Positions 1-7,035 of a stretch of 15,003 nt of DNA are shown in pieces. The stretch is taken from contig NZ_CAXBKN010000078.1 of NCBI RefSeq assembly GCF_963976135.1, positions 1 through 15,003 of the forward strand, given 5' to 3'. Source of the stretch: Maricaulis sp963976135. GTDB lineage: Bacteria; Pseudomonadota; Alphaproteobacteria; Caulobacterales; Maricaulaceae. The notes beneath the pieces are model-generated. The model had not been told where the DNA came from, made no database searches, and was given only the letters and a program-made list of their open reading frames with translations. A program made the translations under genes and the position numbers. Position 1 is the first letter of the stretch. Each line of letters starts with the position of its first letter.

Positions 1-388
1 CGATCGCGTGCACCAATAGCGCGCGTATGCCGGCGATCCGGGCGGCCCGTAGCGTACGCAGCAGCGCATCCTTGAGCAGGCCGCGCCCGACGCCCTGCCC
101 CTGCCAGCCGCGATCCACAGCCAGCCGCCCCAGCAGCATCACCGGAATCGGTTCGGGCATATTCCGGCGCAGCGGCCCGGGCGCGGCAACATGGGTCACC
201 GCACCGGTCGCGAGACAATAATACCCGGCCACACGATCGCCTTCACACACGACATAGGTCCGCGAAGCGCCGTTGCGTTCATTCTTGAGGGCGCGACGGC
301 GCAGCCAGTCATCCAGCGCGGGCGCGCCGCTGTCGAACAGCTCGACGCGATGCTTCGGCGCCAGCGGTTGCGGCGGGCGCAGGCTCAT
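1..388 (-). CDS. GNAT acetyltransferase toxin, TacT-like (partial, 3' end off window)
   Basis: The open frame reads leftward from an ATG at 388-386 and has no stop before the window edge, so 129 residues are visible and the C-terminus is missing. The protein has the N-terminal layout of TacT/AtaT-like GNAT toxins, which acetylate the amino group of charged aminoacyl-tRNA and block translation. The acetyl-CoA loop is visible as Q-G-Q-G-V-G at residues 96-101, preceded by the beta-4 segment LLGRLAVD (85-92). The C-terminal region, including the tyrosine important for catalysis in TacT, lies outside the window. The start codon overlaps the stop of the upstream DUF1778 antitoxin as ATGA, so the two are translationally coupled. 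Family assignment is confident from motif plus partner; the substrate tRNA cannot be told from this sequence. Confidence 0.9.
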   Translation of the reverse strand, partial: MSLRPPQPLAPKHRVELFDSGAPALDDWLRRRALKNERNGASRTYVVCEGDRVAGYYCLATGAVTHVAAPGPLRRNMPEPIPVMLLGRLAVDRGWQGQGVGRGLLKDALLRTLRAARIAGIRALLVHAI

Positions 389-669
389 TTTTCCCAGGGG
401 GATCTCGACGCCAGCAAGTCAGAAACGGCCTCGCCAACCGGCGCATCAAGCTGATGTTCGAAGGCGGAAAATTCGCTATCGCTGAGCTGGAAGAGCCGCC
501 GGTCGAGCAGCACATCGGTTGCGGCCTTGCGGGCGGCATCAAGCATGAATTCGGTCCGTGACTGACCCTGGGCTCCGGCAGCGCGGTCGATCAGGGCTTT
601 CTGGTCAGCGGGAATGCGCAGATTGATGACATCGCGGCCGGGCGGATTGGAGCGGGCGGAACCGGACAT
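385..669 (-). CDS. DUF1778 (TacA-like) antitoxin
   Basis: This 94-residue protein carries a ribbon-helix-helix domain at about residues 14-52: strand INLRIP at 15-20, then two helices with A-rich faces. A C-terminal segment (about 58-94, ending in P-W-E-K) is the kind of tail that in TacA-type antitoxins wraps the GNAT toxin and neutralises it. RHH antitoxins bind DNA as dimers and repress their own operon, often with the toxin as corepressor. The antitoxin is first in the operon and overlaps the toxin by ATGA. A GAGG Shine-Dalgarno (677-680 on the plus map) sits 7 bases before the ATG. An AT-rich palindrome just upstream is a plausible operator. Family and pairing are clear. Confidence 0.92.
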   Translation of the reverse strand: MSGSARSNPPGRDVINLRIPADQKALIDRAAGAQGQSRTEFMLDAARKAATDVLLDRRLFQLSDSEFSAFEHQLDAPVGEAVSDLLASRSPWEK

Positions 670-696
670 TACGGGACCTCAAACGAGCAGAAACAC

Positions 697-707
697 ATAC
701 ATTGTAT
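697..707. promoter_or_regulatory. Candidate RHH operator palindrome over the antitoxin -10
   Basis: ATACA-T-TGTAT is an inverted repeat with 5-bp arms and one central base. It overlaps the candidate -10 hexamer of the toxin-antitoxin operon. RHH antitoxins typically bind short AT-rich palindromes of this kind next to their own promoter, so autorepression here is a reasonable inference. Confidence 0.45.
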
Positions 708-731
708 ACACGTCTCAGGTCCCGATGTCGA
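701..731 (-). promoter_or_regulatory. Candidate promoter of the toxin-antitoxin operon
   Basis: Reading the minus strand, a TCGACA -35-like hexamer (731-726) and a TACAAT -10-like hexamer (706-701) are separated by 19 bp. Each matches the sigma-70 consensus at five of six positions, but the spacer is longer than ideal. The element sits about 30 bp before the antitoxin start and in an AT-rich island that stands out from the GC-rich surroundings. Confidence 0.45.
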
Positions 732-738
732 TCCGGCC

Positions 739-1299
739 TCAGCCCGGCAGCGCGTGCAGATGCACGTCGCGGCCGGAATGCTCGCGCAGGATGGCGGTTG
801 CGCGGGCCTCGTGGTCGGCGTCGCGCGTGCGCACCCAGAGCAGAAGGCCGCCATGGACGAGCTGTTCCTCGATATAATTGGCATGGCTCTCACCGACCAG
901 GCTGGCCAGCCCCGTACCGATCAAGCCGCCGGCCGTGCCGCCGACCAGGGCCGCCGCGGCCGCCGCTGCCAGGGCGCCGCCCGAAGCGACAATGCCGCCG
1001 ACCGCCGCCAGGGCACCGACATACATCAGCCCGCCGATCAGTCCGCCCTCGGCATCGCCGAGTGATTCCAGCGACACGAAGGCCGTCCGCGGCACGTCCG
1101 GATTGTCCTCGAGTTCAGCCGGACGGGCATAGGCATGGCCGAGCTTGGCCTCGACCGCCTTCTCGCTCGCCAGCAGGCTGAGCTCGGCGCGGTTGAAACC
1201 GGCACGCAACAGCGCATCGATGGCGGCCTGCAGCCGGTCGGCATTGTCGAAATAGCCAACGGCTTCCGTCAGCGTTCTGGTTTCGTGAGTGTCAGACAT
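739..1299 (-). CDS. Glycine-rich general-stress-type membrane-associated protein (YflT/DUF1269-like)
   Basis: This 186-residue protein has three parts. An N-terminal alpha/beta segment (about 12-46; VGYFDN, then an amphipathic helix and an AGF...LSLLAS strand) resembles the 'general stress protein 17M/YflT' domain. A long glycine/alanine-rich hydrophobic stretch follows (about 84-137) with GxxxG-like spacing, as in glycine-zipper membrane segments. A C-terminal alpha/beta tail (about 138-186) looks like the second half of a ferredoxin-like fold. Proteins of this build are generally annotated as stress-induced or low-temperature-induced, and their molecular activity is unknown. The ATG at 1299 is preceded by GAGGAAG. 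The gene lies 20 bp downstream of the small acidic gene at 1320-1598 on the same strand, so they are probably co-transcribed. Family assignment is moderate. Confidence 0.65.
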   Translation of the reverse strand: MSDTHETRTLTEAVGYFDNADRLQAAIDALLRAGFNRAELSLLASEKAVEAKLGHAYARPAELEDNPDVPRTAFVSLESLGDAEGGLIGGLMYVGALAAVGGIVASGGALAAAAAAALVGGTAGGLIGTGLASLVGESHANYIEEQLVHGGLLLWVRTRDADHEARATAILREHSGRDVHLHALPG

Positions 1300-1319
1300 G
1301 CGATCTTCCTCGTTCCGGC

Positions 1320-1598
1320 CTAGATGGCGTTCTGCTTGGTTGTCTTGACCCGGTTGGCATCACAGCCGCCCGTCAGGGTTTCAAGCGCGAGGGCAACGCG
1401 CCGGACCATCAGGGGCTTGTCGCCCTGCATGCCCTCTTCCTCGGCGACGGCAACCTCGCTCGCATCATATTTCCAGCGGCGCAGCAGCTCGACTTTCTGG
1501 GCGTCGGTGAGCCCGGGCTGGGTCAACACGTCTTCCGGCCCATCGAACTCGTCGGCCGGGTCCAGCAAGGCCTTGTCGTAATCGATTGTCCGGCTCAT
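1320..1598 (-). CDS. Small acidic conserved hypothetical protein
   Basis: This is a 92-residue protein without signal peptide or membrane segment. It begins with the pattern I-D-Y-D-x-A-L-L-D-P (5-14), then a predicted helix-turn (EDVLTQPGLT...QKVELLRRWKYDASE) and an acidic stretch VAEEEGM. This matches an unnamed family I recall as common in alphaproteobacteria, with 'DPA..F..PE.VL' and 'QK.EIL.RWEYDA' signatures, frequently near stress or rubrerythrin-like genes. No biochemical role is known to me. The ATG at 1598 follows an AGGGAG Shine-Dalgarno (about 1606-1611). It is the first gene of a probable two-gene operon with the stress-type protein 20 bp downstream. An inverted repeat lies about 60 bp upstream. 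Confidence 0.72.
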   Translation of the reverse strand: MSRTIDYDKALLDPADEFDGPEDVLTQPGLTDAQKVELLRRWKYDASEVAVAEEEGMQGDKPLMVRRVALALETLTGGCDANRVKTTKQNAI

Positions 1599-1658
1599 CG
1601 GCGGCTCCCTTTTTCAGGCCGAATCCCTGCGCGCGCCACAAACAGTGCGTGCCGACAT

Positions 1659-1679
1659 AACCCTAGCCTTATTAGGGTT
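1659..1679. repeat. Perfect inverted repeat upstream of the stress gene pair
   Basis: AACCCTA, a 7-base spacer and TAGGGTT form a perfect 7+7+7 inverted repeat. It lies between the divergent starts of the small acidic gene (1598) and cobT (1779). It could be an operator for either direction. No T-run follows on either strand, so a terminator role is unlikely. Confidence 0.5.
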
Positions 1680-1778
1680 GGAAATCACGCTGGAACGGGT
1701 GCGACAAATCCGGCACCGGCGCCACTGGCGCCGTCATCAACACTCGCAATTTCCGCTGGAGGAACTAGTCTGGACGCC

Positions 1779-3692
1779 ATGAGCCAGCCGCCCCCCGATC
1801 CCGACGCCTTCCGGCGTGCCCTTGCCATCACGACGCGGGCGATTGCCGGCGACAAGGAGCTCGATGTCCGCTTTGGCGGCGAGATTGCCGGGCTCAATGG
1901 CGGGCGCATGGTTCTGCCCAATCCGGGGCCCCAGCCGAGCGCCAGGGCCGCCGCAGCCGTGCGTGGCCGCGCCGACGCGCTGGCGCTGCGCCTGGCCCAC
2001 CATGACGATGCCGCCCACGCACGCGCCCTGCCACCGGGAGCGACGGCGCGGGCGATTTTTCATGCCGCCGAACAGGCGCGCGTCGAGGGGCTGGGCGCGC
2101 GTGAAATGCGCGGCATGGCGGCCAATCTCGACGCAGCCCTGATTGATCGCTGCCGCCAGAAGGGCTGGCAGAATGTCACCGAGCGTGAAATGGCGCCGAT
2201 GGAAGAGGCGCTGGCCATGCTGGTGCGCGAACGCATCAGTGGCCATCCGGCGCCGGACGAGGCCGCTGGTCTGATGAAACTGTGGCGCGACCAGCTGGAA
2301 AACATGGCTGGCCCATCACTGGATGCCCTTGCCATCGATGCCGACGATCAGGACGCCTTTGCCGAAACCCTGCGCTCGGTGATCCGCGATCTCGACCTGT
2401 CCGATGAACTCGGCGGCGATCCGGAGGAGAGCGAAAACCCCGAAGACGAGGATGAAGGCGTCGAGCGCGAACAGAGGACCGGTGAGGACGAGGATGAGGA
2501 CGGCCAGTCCGACGACAACCAGGACACGCCCGACGCTGCCGGCGAAGCCGGCGATGATGACGAGAATAATGCCGATAGCGATGATGCCGACACCCGCGTC
2601 GATTCGATGGATGATGAGGGCGCCGCCCAGAAGGCCATGCGCCCCAACTGGCGCCCCGGCGACGAGACCGATGCCGCGTCCTACAAGGTCTTCACACGCG
2701 AATTCGACGAGGTGATCCAGGCCGCCGATCTGTGTGACACCGAGGAATTGGCCCGGTTGCGCAAATATCTCGACGGCACGCTGAAAGGCCTCGACCAGGT
2801 CGTCGGGCGCCTGGCCAACCGGCTGCAGCGCCGACTGATGGCGAAGCAGGAGCGGGCGTGGAAATTTGACCTTGAGGAAGGCGTTCTCGACGGCGCACGT
2901 CTGGCCCGCATCATTGCAGACCCGACCCTGCCACTCTCCTACAAGGCTGAAAGCGAAACGCAATTTCGCGACACCATCGTCACCCTACTGATCGATAATT
3001 CCGGATCGATGCGTGGCCGTCCGATCATGGTCGCCGCCGCCTGCGCCGACATCCTGGCGCGCACGCTGGAGCGTTGCGGCGTCAAGACGGAAGTGCTCGG
3101 CTTCACGACCAAGGCCTGGAAGGGCGGCAAGTCGAAGGAGAAATGGCTCGCCGAAGGCAAGCCGCCCCAGCCGGGCCGGCTCAATGATCTGCGCCATATC
3201 ATCTACAAGGCCGCCGACACGCCCTGGCGCCGCGCCCGGGTCAATCTCGGCCTGATGATGCGCGAAGGCCTGCTCAAGGAAAATATCGATGGCGAGGCCC
3301 TGCTCTGGGCCTGGAAACGCCTCGCCACCCGGCCGGAACAACGTCGCATCCTGATGGTGATCAGCGATGGCGCCCCGGTCGATGACGGCACGCAATCGGC
3401 CAATACAGCCGGGTATCTGGAGCGGCATCTGCGCGAAACGATCAAGCTGATTGAAACCCGGTCCGACGTGCAATTGCTCGCCATCGGCATCGGCCATGAC
3501 GTCACGCGCTGGTATCGCCAGGCGGTGACGATCAATGATGTCGATCAGCTCGGCGGTGCGATGACCGACCAGCTTGCGGCCCTGTTCGATGAAGACATGC
3601 CGGGCCGGGCCGGTTATACAAATGCACGTCCGGCCTCGCCGACATCGACCATGAAACGCGCCGACACTGCCGATATGGGGGCAAGGCGCTAA
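1779..3692 (+). CDS. cobT: Cobaltochelatase subunit CobT
   Basis: This is the large VWA subunit of the aerobic CobN-CobS-CobT cobaltochelatase, which inserts cobalt into hydrogenobyrinic acid a,c-diamide during vitamin B12 synthesis. CobT pairs with the AAA+ subunit CobS. The 637 residues are of normal length. An N-terminal helical domain (to about 210) is followed by a very acidic low-complexity linker (about 212-280, dominated by D/E). A C-terminal von Willebrand A domain carries an intact MIDAS, D406-N-S408-G-S410, and a later SDGAP segment at 529-533. The ATG at 1779 is 15 bases from GGAGGA (1758-1763), further than ideal; an in-frame CTG at 1770 would sit at better spacing but is a rare start. 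The next gene starts 13 bp downstream. cobS, often adjacent in relatives, is not in the window. Confidence 0.96.
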   Translation: MSQPPPDPDAFRRALAITTRAIAGDKELDVRFGGEIAGLNGGRMVLPNPGPQPSARAAAAVRGRADALALRLAHHDDAAHARALPPGATARAIFHAAEQARVEGLGAREMRGMAANLDAALIDRCRQKGWQNVTEREMAPMEEALAMLVRERISGHPAPDEAAGLMKLWRDQLENMAGPSLDALAIDADDQDAFAETLRSVIRDLDLSDELGGDPEESENPEDEDEGVEREQRTGEDEDEDGQSDDNQDTPDAAGEAGDDDENNADSDDADTRVDSMDDEGAAQKAMRPNWRPGDETDAASYKVFTREFDEVIQAADLCDTEELARLRKYLDGTLKGLDQVVGRLANRLQRRLMAKQERAWKFDLEEGVLDGARLARIIADPTLPLSYKAESETQFRDTIVTLLIDNSGSMRGRPIMVAAACADILARTLERCGVKTEVLGFTTKAWKGGKSKEKWLAEGKPPQPGRLNDLRHIIYKAADTPWRRARVNLGLMMREGLLKENIDGEALLWAWKRLATRPEQRRILMVISDGAPVDDGTQSANTAGYLERHLRETIKLIETRSDVQLLAIGIGHDVTRWYRQAVTINDVDQLGGAMTDQLAALFDEDMPGRAGYTNARPASPTSTMKRADTADMGARR

Positions 3693-3705
3693 CGGGGGGA
3701 TCCCG

Positions 3706-4680
3706 ATGACGCGCCATGTTCTGTTGCTGGCAGCCCTGCTGGCCACGGCCTGCAGCCAGCCAGCCCCGCCTGCGCCGATCACACCGACCGTGCTGAGTGT
3801 GCCCCTCTTCCCCGATTCGCCGGAGACTCGCCGGCTGGGCCAGCTCGAATGGCGGGGCGGGCTTGAACTCTCCGCCGACGATGCGCGCTTTGGCGGCCTG
3901 TCAGCGCTCGAGACCTCGGCCGACGGCCAGCGCGTGCTGGCGGTATCCGACAGCGCCTGGTGGATAACGTCGGATCTGCGCTGGTCGGAACAGGGCGAGC
4001 TGGTCGATCTCGACAATCTTGTCATCACCCCGATGCGGGGCCGGGACGGCCGGCACCTTGAGGGTGAGGCCGGCGATAGCGAAGGCCTCACCGCCCTCGG
4101 AGGCGGCCGCTATGCCGTCAGTTTCGAACGTGAGCACCGCATCTGGTGCTATAATATCGGGGAGGACTGGAGCCGCACCGGTCAGGCGAATCCGAATCCG
4201 ATGGAAACGCCGCCAACGACGATACCCATCCCGCACAATGGCGGCATGGAGGGTTTGACGCTGCTCGATGACGGCAGCCTCCTGGTCGGGATTGAATGGC
4301 CCTTCTCAACCGACACGCTGTACGATCTCTGGCAGCAGCAAAGCGGCAGCTGGCATCGGCTGGGGGTGAATGCCGCCACCGAGCACGGCCTGACCGGGAT
4401 GACCGCGATCGGCGGATATATCTACGCACTCGAGCGCTACTGGACGCCTGCGGTCGGCTCGCGCGTGCGCGTGATCCGCTTCGACCAGTCTGGCCTGAAT
4501 GACGGTCAGCCGATCGATCCTGAAGTGATCGCCGAATTCGACGCTGCCAACACGGTCGACAATTTCGAAGGGATCACCGCCTTCCACCGCGACGGCGAGA
4601 CCATCCTGCTGATCGTCTCGGACGATAATTACAACCCGGTTCAGCGCACCTTGCTGCTGGCCTTCGCGGTCACAGGCTAG
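3706..4680 (+). CDS. Esterase-like activity of phytase family lipoprotein
   Basis: This 324-residue protein starts with a lipoprotein signal (hydrophobic LLLAALLATAC, lipidated Cys16), so it is probably anchored in the envelope. The mature part is a beta-propeller-like 'phytase-like / esterase-like' domain (PF13449 type). Family-style motifs are visible: FGGLSALE (62-69), GDSEGLTAL (123-131), NGGMEGLTLL (178-187), NFEGITAF (286-293) and the closing SDDNYNPVQRT (305-315). The true substrate of this family is mostly unproven despite the name. The ATG at 3706 has a run of six Gs plus A (3694-3700) as Shine-Dalgarno and lies 13 bp after cobT, so the pair is an operon. Such a gene beside cobT and rpmB is, as I recall, a recurring alphaproteobacterial arrangement. 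Its stop overlaps the convergent gene's stop. Confidence 0.85.
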   Translation: MTRHVLLLAALLATACSQPAPPAPITPTVLSVPLFPDSPETRRLGQLEWRGGLELSADDARFGGLSALETSADGQRVLAVSDSAWWITSDLRWSEQGELVDLDNLVITPMRGRDGRHLEGEAGDSEGLTALGGGRYAVSFEREHRIWCYNIGEDWSRTGQANPNPMETPPTTIPIPHNGGMEGLTLLDDGSLLVGIEWPFSTDTLYDLWQQQSGSWHRLGVNAATEHGLTGMTAIGGYIYALERYWTPAVGSRVRVIRFDQSGLNDGQPIDPEVIAEFDAANTVDNFEGITAFHRDGETILLIVSDDNYNPVQRTLLLAFAVTG

Positions 4681-6440
4681 CCCTCATCGCTCTGATGAAA
4701 GGCATTTGCCGCCTCGAACTCCACCGCGCCATCGACCACGGTCATCCACGGCTCGACGGTCAGGATGTCCGCCTCGGGAATAGTCATGATATCGGCCGAG
4801 AAGATCGTGAAATCGGCGATCTTGCCTTCCTCGATCGTGCCCAGCTCATCCTCGCGGAATGAGGCATAGGCCGGCCAGGCGGTGAAGAGTTTGAGCGCAT
4901 CGGCGCGCGACAAGGCCTCTTCGCCATGCCAGTCATCGCCCTGGAAACCGTCCAGGCTGGCGCGGGCCGTGGCGGCGTAGAATTCGATCCGCGGATCGCC
5001 GCGCTCCACCGGCGCGTCACTGCCGCCGGTGATATGGGCGCCGGCGTCAAGCAGGCTCTGCCAGGCATAGGCGCCGGCCAGCCTTTCCTCGCCCAGGCGG
5101 GCGGGAGCGAAATAAAGATCACCAATCGCATGCGAGGGCTGCATCGAGGCGATCACGCCGAGCTCGGCAAAGCGCGGAATATCGGCCGGATCGATGATCT
5201 GGCTGTGCTCGTCGCGCCAGCGATGCTCAGGAAGGGCACGCTCGTCTGCCGGCACATTGGCGAGGGCTTCCTCGACCCAGTCGAGCAGGACCCGGTTACC
5301 GCGATCGCCGATCGCATGGACATTGACCTGCACGCCGGAACGCAGCGCCTCGGTCATGACACCGAGCATTTCATCGCCTTCGGGAAACAGCAGGCCCGAG
5401 CTTTCGGGGCGGTCGGAATAGGGCTCCAGCAGCGCCGCACCGCGCGAGCCGAGAGCGCCATCCATATACATCTTGATCGCGCGGGTAATGACGCGGCCAT
5501 CGGCGGCGATCCGCGGGGTCTGCGTGGCGAGCCAGGCATAGCCATCCGGATTGATCGAGATATAGTCGCGTATCGGCAGGCGGCCGGCTTCGGCGAGGCC
5601 CTCGATCATCGCGACATCCTCATAGGGCACCGACACGTCGTGCGCCCCGGTCCAGCCGAGGCTGGCCATCACTTCCGCGCCCTGGGCATAGATATCAGCC
5701 CTGACGGCGTCCGCCGGCATGTCGACCAGCGCATAAATGGCGCCCTGGGCCGCATCGATCAGCATGCCATCGGGTGCGCCATCGGCCTCCCGCAGGATCT
5801 CGCCGCCCTCGGGCGCGACGCTGTCGGCATTGATTCCGGCCTGCTGCAGGGCCAGCGTATTGGCAACCAAGGCATGGCCGTCGGCGCGGGTGAGGATGAC
5901 GGCATGATCCGGCGCCGCGGCATCGAGATCATGGCGATTGGGGAAGCGCCCCTCGGGCCAGTGCGTCTCGATCCAGCCGCGGCCATAGAGCACGCTGCCG
6001 GCTTCCAGCTCTTCCGCCGCGGCGGCGACGCGTGCCTGCAGCTCGGGGATCGAAGTGACGTCGTCAAGATTGAGGGTGCGCTCGCGGACGCCGACGCCGA
6101 GCACATGCACATGGCTGTCGGTGAAGCCGGGATACATCGCGCCGCCATTGAGATCGACGACGCGGGTGTCCGCACCGATCCAGATTCCCGCCCCCGCCTG
6201 GGGGCCGGCAAAGACGATCCGTCCGCCCTGGACGGCAACGGCCTGTACGCGGGGCTGATTGTCATTGGCGGTGTAGATATCGCCGCCCCAGAAGACCAGA
6301 TCGGCCGCCGGCACGGCGCCATCGGCGGCAAGGTCGAGGGCGGCGTCTTCAGGGGCCGGCGCGGCCGATTCTCCGGATGGCGCACCACAGGCAGCAAGCG
6401 CCCACAGGCAAAAGGGCAAAAGGATTTGAATCGCACGCAT
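4677..6440 (-). CDS. Amidohydrolase lipoprotein, YtcJ-like (amidohydrolase family 3)
   Basis: This 587-residue metal-dependent hydrolase has a lipoprotein signal with a textbook lipobox, L-A-A-C18-G. A short linker is followed by the small beta-sandwich domain (about 46-100) and a TIM barrel. Metal and active-site features are visible: HVH at 110-112 in the GFTDSHVH motif, K323 in IKMYMDG, H375 in VHAIGD, H412 in DEHSQ and D475 in GGSDAP. The layout matches YtcJ/NfdA-type enzymes, which hydrolyse amides or imides; the natural substrate cannot be read from sequence. The ATG at 6440 is preceded by GGGGAGG at ideal spacing. It lies downstream of rpmB on the same strand but beyond a strong hairpin, so it may use its own promoter or read-through. 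It is convergent with the phytase-like gene. Confidence 0.92.
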   Translation of the reverse strand: MRAIQILLPFCLWALAACGAPSGESAAPAPEDAALDLAADGAVPAADLVFWGGDIYTANDNQPRVQAVAVQGGRIVFAGPQAGAGIWIGADTRVVDLNGGAMYPGFTDSHVHVLGVGVRERTLNLDDVTSIPELQARVAAAAEELEAGSVLYGRGWIETHWPEGRFPNRHDLDAAAPDHAVILTRADGHALVANTLALQQAGINADSVAPEGGEILREADGAPDGMLIDAAQGAIYALVDMPADAVRADIYAQGAEVMASLGWTGAHDVSVPYEDVAMIEGLAEAGRLPIRDYISINPDGYAWLATQTPRIAADGRVITRAIKMYMDGALGSRGAALLEPYSDRPESSGLLFPEGDEMLGVMTEALRSGVQVNVHAIGDRGNRVLLDWVEEALANVPADERALPEHRWRDEHSQIIDPADIPRFAELGVIASMQPSHAIGDLYFAPARLGEERLAGAYAWQSLLDAGAHITGGSDAPVERGDPRIEFYAATARASLDGFQGDDWHGEEALSRADALKLFTAWPAYASFREDELGTIEEGKIADFTIFSADIMTIPEADILTVEPWMTVVDGAVEFEAANAFHQSDEG

Positions 6441-6492
6441 GACAGCCTCCCCGCTTCAGAGGAGGCAGGCTAACCTTGCTTCACGCATACGA

Positions 6493-6520
6493 CAACGCCC
6501 GCTGCAGGCAGCGGGCGTTG
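6493..6520 (-). terminator. Perfect 13-bp hairpin after rpmB
   Basis: CAACGCCCGCTGC and its exact reverse complement face each other across two bases, 24 bp past the rpmB stop codon. It is very stable, but no T-run follows in the rpmB direction, so it is either a U-poor terminator or a 3'-end protecting stem-loop. Confidence 0.6.
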
Positions 6521-6543
6521 GCAGAATAATGAAGCTAGCCGAA

Positions 6544-6849
6544 TCAGGCTGCTGCAGTCGCCTCGGGGGCGGCAGAGGCCTTTTTGAGTGCGCGCTTGAT
6601 CTTCAGGGCCTTGTCCGACAATTTCTCGTCGCGGGCCTTGAGCAGGAAGGCATCGAGCCCGCCAACATGATCAACGCTGCGCAGTGCCTTGGCGGCAATG
6701 CGGAGCTTGAAATTGCGGCCCAGCTTCTCGGAAGCCAGGGTCACATCGCACAAATTCGGCAGAAAGCGACGGCGGGATCTGTTCATGGCATGGGAAACAT
6801 TATTCCCCGACATTACACCCGTACCGGTCAGTTCGCAGCGACGCGCCAT
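6544..6849 (-). CDS. rpmB: 50S ribosomal protein L28
   Basis: This 101-residue protein is bacterial L28, a component of the large ribosomal subunit. The diagnostic N-terminus is present: RRCELTGTG (3-11), SGNNVSHAMN (14-23) and TKRRFLPN-like RSRRRFLPNL (24-33). It then continues with K-L..NFKLRIAAKALRSVD. The C-terminus carries a lysine-rich helix and an alanine-rich tail, which is usual for alphaproteobacterial L28 (about 95-101 residues). The ATG at 6849 has GGAAAGG upstream. It is transcribed from a good sigma-70 promoter about 65-90 bp upstream, through a leader with a hairpin and T-run. A perfect hairpin follows the stop codon. Confidence 0.97.
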   Translation of the reverse strand: MARRCELTGTGVMSGNNVSHAMNRSRRRFLPNLCDVTLASEKLGRNFKLRIAAKALRSVDHVGGLDAFLLKARDEKLSDKALKIKRALKKASAAPEATAAA

Positions 6850-6868
6850 AGTCGCACCTTTCCAAAAT

Positions 6869-6900
6869 AAAAAACTTTCGCTCGGGTCTTGCGACCAGAG
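6869..6900 (-). promoter_or_regulatory. Hairpin plus T6 in the rpmB leader (attenuator-like)
   Basis: In the rpmB transcript a stem with one mismatch (outer arm CTC/GAG, inner arm GGTC/GACC, GCAA tetraloop; 6900-6881) is followed, after six bases, by six Us (6874-6869). An alternative pairing of TCGC with GCGA uses overlapping bases and would bring the stem closer to the U-run. This resembles a weak attenuator or leader regulatory element. I know of no established L28 leader motif to match it to. Confidence 0.35.
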
Positions 6901-6911
6901 TGGGAGCGGGC

Positions 6912-6940
6912 GAGATAAAGGAGGCGGCCCGTCTCGTCAA
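6912..6940 (-). promoter_or_regulatory. Sigma-70 promoter of rpmB
   Basis: On the minus strand TTGACG (6940-6935) and TATCTC (6917-6912) are separated by exactly 17 bp. The -35 hexamer matches consensus at five of six positions and the -10 at four. The start of transcription would fall near 6905, giving a leader of about 55 nt before the L28 ATG. Confidence 0.65.
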
Positions 6941-7035
6941 GCTTGCGGCGTTCATCTTGCAGTGGGTTTGGGTATATTATTGCAGTATGAAGCCGTCAAT
7001 TCGGACCTCCCGGTCCATCGCAAGGAGTATAGGGC

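Noticed and set aside
1692..1696. GGAAC as the -35 of a general-stress (EcfG-type) promoter
   Set aside because: No CGTT-type -10 lies at 16-17 bp, and it points toward cobT rather than the stress genes.
2985..4091. A 368-codon minus-strand frame across the cobT / phytase-like junction
   Set aside because: It spans two real genes and reads as low-complexity proline/arginine-rich sequence, typical of GC-rich shadow frames.
4926..6473. A 515-codon open frame on the plus strand opposite the amidohydrolase
   Set aside because: It mirrors a well-supported lipoprotein enzyme on the other strand, and its product is the arginine/glycine/histidine-rich type expected from antisense reading of GC-rich codons; no family motif is visible.
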